A DNA stretch of 18,631 nucleotides from the NCBI GenBank assembly GCA_028679775.1, contig JAJRAX010000172.1, positions 1-18,631 on the forward strand, in the 5' to 3' direction. Numbering within the stretch: position 1 is the first letter of the stretch; the number at the start of each line of letters is the position of its first letter. This document shows, in pieces, positions 14,697 through 18,631 of the stretch. The notes under the pieces are model-generated. The model was not told the origin of the DNA and did not search any database. It saw nothing but the letters and a program-made list of their open reading frames with translations. The DNA comes from Methanothrix sp. (lineage in GTDB: Archaea; Halobacteriota; Methanosarcinia; Methanotrichales; Methanotrichaceae). The position numbers were made by a program, and so were the translations under genes.

Positions 14697-15467
14697 TTAT
14701 TGAATGTTCATCAATTTCTTCAGGCGATTCACAGACCTCTGCCCTTCCTCTAACGAACGAGACTCTGTGACTATTCGGCCGCTATAATCCTTAAAGGCCT
14801 CGGCAACCTTCTTCCAGGGAACGGTGCCGTTTCCGACAGGCAGGTGCTCGTCTCTCTCCCCATGGTTATCGTGCACATGGGTATGAATGATCCTGTCCTT
14901 GAACTCCAGGAAATCCTCAACATTTCCATTGGTATTTGCGTGGCCTACATCGAAGATGAATCCCACATTCTCCCGGTCCACGGTATCGATTATTCCCAGG
15001 ACCTCCTCAGGCCTGCGGCCCAGAATTGCAGGCATGTTGACCATGTTCTCCACAGCGATTCGCATGTCGAGTTGAGTCGCATGATCGCATATCTGCTGGA
15101 TGCCGAGAATGCTCTGAGACCAGGCGGCGTCAGGCATCTGCACTCCTAGAGGTGAGAAGTGGCCAGGATGAAGGACAGCCAGACGGGCGAAATCGCTGGA
15201 CAGGTCCAGGCAGCTCTTCATCTGCTTCACAGTCTCTTCCCAGATGGGCTGGTTGACAGACGCCAGATTCAGGTCGGAGTAGGGAAGATGAATGGTGATG
15301 ACAAGCCCTGTGGTCTCGACGATCTCTTTAGCCTCGGGGAGGTTCTCTTTTGTCAGCTTCTGCTTTCCCTCGTTTACTATCTCCCAGCCGCTGTAACCCA
15401 GATCCTTCAGTTGATAGGCCCAGTCAAAGGGCCTGTCCACCAGCTTGCTCGATGAAAAGCTAAACAT
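14697..15467 (-). CDS. Sugar phosphate isomerase/epimerase-like TIM-barrel protein
   Basis: This 256-residue protein has the xylose isomerase-like TIM-barrel fold shared by sugar isomerases/epimerases and endonuclease IV. Metal-ligand motifs appear at the ends of successive strands: IHLPYSD, VLHPGHFSP, IAVENM, FIFDVGHAN, THVHDNHGERDEHLPVGNG and IVTESRS. The His/Glu/Asp set predicts one or more divalent metals. The HDNHG...HLPxGxG signature is common in uncharacterised archaeal members. The substrate cannot be told from sequence; an abasic-site endonuclease role is less likely than carbohydrate isomerisation but not excluded. Its ATG overlaps the end of the upstream UPF0201 gene by 8 nt. AGGAG (15478-15482) lies 10 nt upstream, indicating coupling. 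Its place among translation genes is unexplained. Confidence 0.85.
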   Translation of the reverse strand: MFSFSSSKLVDRPFDWAYQLKDLGYSGWEIVNEGKQKLTKENLPEAKEIVETTGLVITIHLPYSDLNLASVNQPIWEETVKQMKSCLDLSSDFARLAVLHPGHFSPLGVQMPDAAWSQSILGIQQICDHATQLDMRIAVENMVNMPAILGRRPEEVLGIIDTVDRENVGFIFDVGHANTNGNVEDFLEFKDRIIHTHVHDNHGERDEHLPVGNGTVPWKKVAEAFKDYSGRIVTESRSLEEGQRSVNRLKKLMNIQ

Positions 15468-15870
15468 TCAGATCTATCTCCTGGACAGGCACGCCGTTCT
15501 CTGTGTGCGGTGCCAGCCAGTCAATAACCCTCTCGCCTCCCGTGATCCGCACGTGCAGCGACCCAAGGGGCTCCTCTTCAGGCGGAAAGCTCACAAGTCC
15601 CATCAACGCTGCTTGCTTGTTCAGCCGGAATTCAATGGTGTCTCCTGCGAGCCCTGCAAGCATTACCGATCGGGCGGTGTCCAGGATCTGCTGCTTTCTC
15701 AAAAGCTCATGCATTGTCTTGAGTGAATCGAGACCGTCGTAGGCCTCAATTTTGTCGGCACGAATGTCCATGATCAGGCCTGGAAATATATTCTCAATGG
15801 CGGAGACAACCTTATCCACGCGCTCAGTTGGCCGAACGGATGAGCAAATTACAACCTCGATCGTTCTCAT
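15460..15870 (-). CDS. UPF0201/DUF54 RNA-binding protein (COG1325, predicted exosome-associated)
   Basis: This 136-residue protein starts at ATG 15870 with MRTIEVVICSSVRPTERV. The same frame is open upstream to 16056, but that part overlaps the aRF1 coding region and is not protein-like. Family signatures are PTERVDKVVSAIENIFPG at the N-terminus, LLRKQQILDTARSVM, and FRLNKQAALMGLVSF, followed by a C-terminal DWLAP. COG1325 members were predicted to work with the archaeal exosome or other RNA processing on the basis of gene neighbourhood; direct biochemical function is not settled. AGGAG overlaps the aRF1 stop codon just before the start, and its 3' end overlaps the TIM-barrel gene. Translation of the three is therefore probably coupled. 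Confidence 0.9.
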   Translation of the reverse strand: MRTIEVVICSSVRPTERVDKVVSAIENIFPGLIMDIRADKIEAYDGLDSLKTMHELLRKQQILDTARSVMLAGLAGDTIEFRLNKQAALMGLVSFPPEEEPLGSLHVRITGGERVIDWLAPHTENGVPVQEIDLNV

Positions 15871-15875
15871 CGCTC

Positions 15876-17117
15876 CTAGATGTGGCTGGTTTTGAATCTG
15901 AGGATTGCTGCAATCCCGCCAAAGGCCTTGTAGAGCTGAGTGCCCTCTTCGAACTCTGTGGAGATGATCTTGACCTCTGCACCGCTCTGATCCGCCAGCT
16001 TGGATAGAACTGAGACTATATCCTCTTCCTCGACGATCGAGAGAGCACTGCCGCATTTCGGGCAGTTGCCCAGGGGAGCGGAGGCGCCGGTGCGGACCTG
16101 ACTCTCAGAGAAGTCACATCCTCGGTTGATGCATGCGATCTTAGCCCACGTCTTTCTCAGGTCTTCTGACAGGAGAAGAACCTCCACAGCACCAAGCTCC
16201 AGGTTATGGCGAACCTCCTTCTCACCGTAAGCCGCGAGGCCTTTGTCTGAGACTAGCTCCTTCATGAAGCGGCGCATGACCACCTTATCCTGAGTCAGCT
16301 CCAGGTCTATGAGCCGTTCTTGAGCAGCGTCTACCAGCTCATAGAGCCCGGACTCGTCTGTGTAGGAGACATCAAGGGCATCCAGCACCTTTCTCTGCAG
16401 CTCGTGATGCAAAAAGCCTCCTTCCATGAACTCCTCCTTTGTTGGGGAGGGTCCGCCGATCAGTATGCCCTGAAGATCCTTCGGATCAATGGGCAGGAAT
16501 TCTTCGGTAGCAGATTCGCCTACCCTCTTGTAAAAGTCATGGATAGCGATCAACCGAAGCTGCTGGAAACGGTGACTGGACTGGCCGCCTTTTCTCTGTT
16601 TGCCTGGCACCGTGGACGTGAGGTGCTTCAGGGGCTCGATATATTTTCCTTTCAGGATGCCTATGGCTGCTTCGCGTCGGTCTATTACTATGAGGCCGAA
16701 GGTCTTTTTGTCTGCCAGCATCTCCTCCAGAGGGGCGAGGAGAAATGAAGAATCGCAATGATATCGATATGTGACTATCGGATCGGGCGGCTCCATTGCC
16801 ACGCTGTACATCTCGGTTTTATTAGCTCCAGCATCGACGGCACCTATGAACAGGACCACGCCGTTAGCAGGTGGCTTGGGGATGAGCTTTAGCCGGGACA
16901 TGGCCGACTCAAGGGAGCCCTGCACTGAAAGTCTGGTGACACGAGACTTTATGTTCGCTGCCTGTCCGTACTCCTCACGCAGTTGGCTCATCACATCCGA
17001 GATCTGCTTATCAGGAGGAATGTAGAGGGATATTAGCTCCGTCCCCCGGCCGGTCTTTCCTCTCAGGCCATCGAGAAGGCGCTTAAATTCGTATTTTTCC
17101 TGTGCAGTAAACTCCAT
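15876..17117 (-). CDS. prf1: Peptide chain release factor aRF1
   Basis: aRF1 recognises all three stop codons in the ribosomal A site and triggers peptide release. The correct start is ATG 17117 (413 aa, MEFTAQEKYEF), with GGAG (17125-17128) 7 nt upstream. The frame extends 21 codons further to 17180 without family-like sequence. Decoding motifs are NIKS at 55-58 and YHCDSSF at 119-125 (the YxCxxxF element). The catalytic GGQ is at 177-179. The C-terminal domain includes a zinc mini-domain (C329, C334, C352, C355), found in many but not all archaeal factors. It is the first gene of the minus-strand run and shares a 134-nt divergent intergenic region with the TPR gene. All key residues are intact. 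Confidence 0.97.
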   Translation of the reverse strand: MEFTAQEKYEFKRLLDGLRGKTGRGTELISLYIPPDKQISDVMSQLREEYGQAANIKSRVTRLSVQGSLESAMSRLKLIPKPPANGVVLFIGAVDAGANKTEMYSVAMEPPDPIVTYRYHCDSSFLLAPLEEMLADKKTFGLIVIDRREAAIGILKGKYIEPLKHLTSTVPGKQRKGGQSSHRFQQLRLIAIHDFYKRVGESATEEFLPIDPKDLQGILIGGPSPTKEEFMEGGFLHHELQRKVLDALDVSYTDESGLYELVDAAQERLIDLELTQDKVVMRRFMKELVSDKGLAAYGEKEVRHNLELGAVEVLLLSEDLRKTWAKIACINRGCDFSESQVRTGASAPLGNCPKCGSALSIVEEEDIVSVLSKLADQSGAEVKIISTEFEEGTQLYKAFGGIAAILRFKTSHI

Positions 17118-17147
17118 CAGCAATCTCCAAAAAACACTTACGGCCAA

Positions 17148-17157
17148 GATATAAAAG
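17148..17157 (-). promoter_or_regulatory. TATA box of the aRF1 run
   Basis: On the minus strand, CTTTTATATC is a good box A centred about 35 nt before ATG 17117. Initiation about 25 nt downstream would give a very short leader that still includes the GGAG site. A second minus-strand match, CTTTATATAG (17221-17230 region), coincides with the opposing promoter. Confidence 0.5.
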
Positions 17158-17218
17158 GCTTCTTCAAGATGGATATTCAAGAGGGGACATAAAAATTTGA
17201 AAAATAGATGTGTTCAAA

Positions 17219-17229
17219 AACTATATAAA
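17219..17229 (+). promoter_or_regulatory. TATA box of the TPR gene, probable leaderless transcript
   Basis: ACTATATAAAG is centred about 28 nt before ATG 17252, and no Shine-Dalgarno motif lies between them. Transcription starting at or near the ATG is expected. The surrounding 17158-17251 is AT-rich, with TATA-like sequence for both directions. Confidence 0.55.
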
Positions 17230-17251
17230 GATATAAGTTATCTTATAATCT

Positions 17252-18631
17252 ATGGATCAACTGGTAGTTCTTCAGGAAATTCATGAATCTATTTCAAAGG
17301 GGGGTGATGGTCTAAAAAAAATCGATAACAAGGCCATCGAGGGGAACTGTCCCACTCTTGTAGGCAAACTGCTGGAGAGCAGTCGAAAGGGCAGGATCGA
17401 TGAAGGTATCTGCCGGGAACTTTCGGAGAAGCTCCAGGATGTTTATGAGGTGAAAAGGCTTGGCGATATATGCCGAAGGGCGGGGCAGCCCGCAATAGCT
17501 GTAGATACCTATAAAAGGGCTCTATCACTCTGCGATGATCCTGTCTTGCGGCCTGTACTGCAAAATAACCTGGGCCAGGCTCATGTCAACCAAGGCGATC
17601 TTGCCCGGGCAGAGTTTTACTACCAGCAGGCGGCTGAGATCTTTAAAAAGGCGGGGGATAGGACTGGTCTCGCTCATGTGTTGGGAAACCTGGCCTCAGC
17701 TTACCGGCAGAGCGGGGAGTGGAACAAAGCCATAGAAAACTGTTACCAGAGCCTGAAGACCTTTGAAGAGGCCGGCGACGATTTAGGCATTGCTCAGATG
17801 ACGGGCAGCATTGGCAGGATCTATGCAGATATGGGTGAGAAGGAGCTGGCCACCCGGTATTTTGAGAAGAGCCTCTCCGACTTTCAGAAGCTAGGAGACA
17901 AGAGAAGTGCCGCCTGGGTGCTTGACCGTCTGGGAAGAATTGCCAGGGAGAGATTGGACTGGGACCTCGCCCTAAGCTACTTTCAGTCCAGCGTCTCCAT
18001 ATTTGAAGAGATGGGTGAGAGCTCTAGCCTGGCAATGGCCCGGTCAAACCTGGGACGCACCTTCTTGCAGATGAATGAGCCATTTGCAGCTCGCGAGCCT
18101 CTGGAGAGGGCAGTTCTTCAGGTCTCCCGTCAGGCCAGACCTGGCTATCAGAATGCGCTATACTGCCTGGCCAAAACGTATAGCTCTCTGGCCGAAGACA
18201 GTTTGCTGCAGGCCGAGACTCGCGAGGAGAACGGGAGCGCCTCAGGAGAGCAGCAGAGGCGAGAGGCCTCTCGGCTCTTCTCTCTTGCCGCGGATCGTTA
18301 TCAAGATCTGGCTGGCACCATTGACGACGGCAAAAATGAGATCCAGGTGGAAGCTGCCCTGGCCAAAAGCAGGGCCTATCTCTCTCAGATCTCAGATCAA
18401 ACCTCAGACGATGGAGCGCTTGTGCTAGTGGACAAAGCTATCGCCTCCCTGAACAATGCCGCAGCTAATGCGACGGATGACAAGAAAACCATGATCCTCA
18501 ACCTGCAGAGGATCATCTCAGGGATGAAGGAGGTTTACAGCCTTGGGTCTCTCTCGATGGATGAAAAGCAATGCAGCCGTGCCCTCACCAACTCCAGCGA
18601 GTATCTTCTGGGTGCAGCCAGTGGTCTGGAA
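17252..18631 (+). CDS. Tetratricopeptide-repeat protein, 3'-truncated by the window edge
   Basis: The frame beginning at ATG 17252 stays open for 460 codons to the end of the window. After an N-terminal helical segment of about 65 residues, TPR units follow with an exact 40-residue period. The same helix-A position recurs in NNLGQAH (105-111), GNLASAY (145-151), GSIGRIY (185-191), DRLGRIA (225-231) and SNLGRTF (265-271). Each unit has the pattern G-x-x-x-x-A-x-x-Y/F-x-x-S/A and ends with IFEEMG- or TFEEAG-like turns, as in the LGN/Rapsyn-type TPR_12 class of scaffold proteins. Residues after 320 are helical and less regular. No signal peptide or membrane segment is seen, so a cytoplasmic scaffold is likely. 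The partner is unknown, and a C-terminal effector domain beyond the window cannot be excluded. Confidence 0.88.
   Translation, partial: MDQLVVLQEIHESISKGGDGLKKIDNKAIEGNCPTLVGKLLESSRKGRIDEGICRELSEKLQDVYEVKRLGDICRRAGQPAIAVDTYKRALSLCDDPVLRPVLQNNLGQAHVNQGDLARAEFYYQQAAEIFKKAGDRTGLAHVLGNLASAYRQSGEWNKAIENCYQSLKTFEEAGDDLGIAQMTGSIGRIYADMGEKELATRYFEKSLSDFQKLGDKRSAAWVLDRLGRIARERLDWDLALSYFQSSVSIFEEMGESSSLAMARSNLGRTFLQMNEPFAAREPLERAVLQVSRQARPGYQNALYCLAKTYSSLAEDSLLQAETREENGSASGEQQRREASRLFSLAADRYQDLAGTIDDGKNEIQVEAALAKSRAYLSQISDQTSDDGALVLVDKAIASLNNAAANATDDKKTMILNLQRIISGMKEVYSLGSLSMDEKQCSRALTNSSEYLLGAASGLE

Noticed and set aside
15871..16056. N-terminal extension of the UPF0201 frame
   Set aside because: The extra 62 residues overlap aRF1 out of frame and are not family-like. 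ATG 15870 gives the canonical start.
17118..17180. 21-residue N-terminal extension of aRF1
   Set aside because: Family members begin near MEFTAQEKYEF. GGAG at 7 nt supports ATG 17117, and the TATA box lies inside the extension.
17535..18428. Short plus-strand frames inside the TPR gene
   Set aside because: They are out-of-frame shadows. The frame from 17252 is continuous and encodes periodic TPRs.
1..18631. tRNA genes, CRISPR array, insertion sequence, prophage or defence system
   Set aside because: I scanned the intergenic regions by eye and found no cloverleaf, regularly spaced repeats, transposase or integrase motifs, or defence-associated domains.

Overview
The window reads as a chromosomal segment of a methanogenic archaeon, most probably Methanothrix/Methanosaeta-like or another Methanosarcinales-type euryarchaeon. 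The evidence is an O-phosphoseryl-tRNA synthetase (SepRS, restricted to methanogens and a few relatives), an archaeal release factor aRF1, a translin-family protein, a UPF0201 RNA-binding protein, an archaeal ATP-dependent DNA ligase, a methanogen-type multidomain PAPS-reductase-like protein, archaeal TATA boxes and U-tract terminators. The genus is inferred from gene content and moderate GC only. I see no tRNA or rRNA gene, CRISPR array, intact insertion sequence or phage gene.

Layout. (1) 1-3840, + strand: the 3' part of homoserine dehydrogenase, DNA ligase and hisD, 31-33 nt apart and probably co-transcribed. (2) 4096-5469, +: a eukaryote/haloarchaea-type HMG-CoA synthase for isoprenoid lipid synthesis, ended by a T7 tract. 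(3) 5470-6830, +: an accessory-looking AT-rich island. It holds a 260-nt non-coding stretch with nested inverted repeats, two small secreted paralogues sharing a G-S-x-x-x-N-T repeat and a Pro-Trp-Asp region, a 16-nt element repeated upstream of both, and a structured 3' hairpin. (4) 6943-8853, +: a Zn-ribbon/PUA-like/PP-loop/ferredoxin protein with an APS-reductase-like Fe-S signature, probably translated from a leaderless mRNA. (5) 8961-11414, +: a cold-shock protein with a bacterial-style hairpin terminator, then Tex. Both belong to families best known from bacteria. (6) 11653-17117, - strand: a six-gene run aRF1 > UPF0201 > TIM-barrel protein > translin > SepRS > RpiA, with overlaps or short gaps. 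It converges on tex and centres on translation and RNA metabolism. (7) 17252-18631, +: a TPR protein with exact 40-residue periodicity, divergent from aRF1 and cut by the window end.

How the parts relate. SepRS makes Sep-tRNA(Cys), which SepCysS (not in this window) converts to Cys-tRNA. The Fe-S PP-loop protein may belong to sulfur metabolism or RNA thiolation in the same organism. aRF1, UPF0201, translin, SepRS and Tex are translation or RNA factors. The least explained parts are the small secreted pair with its shared promoter element, the structured RNA after it, and the translin/TIM-barrel members of the aRF1-SepRS run.
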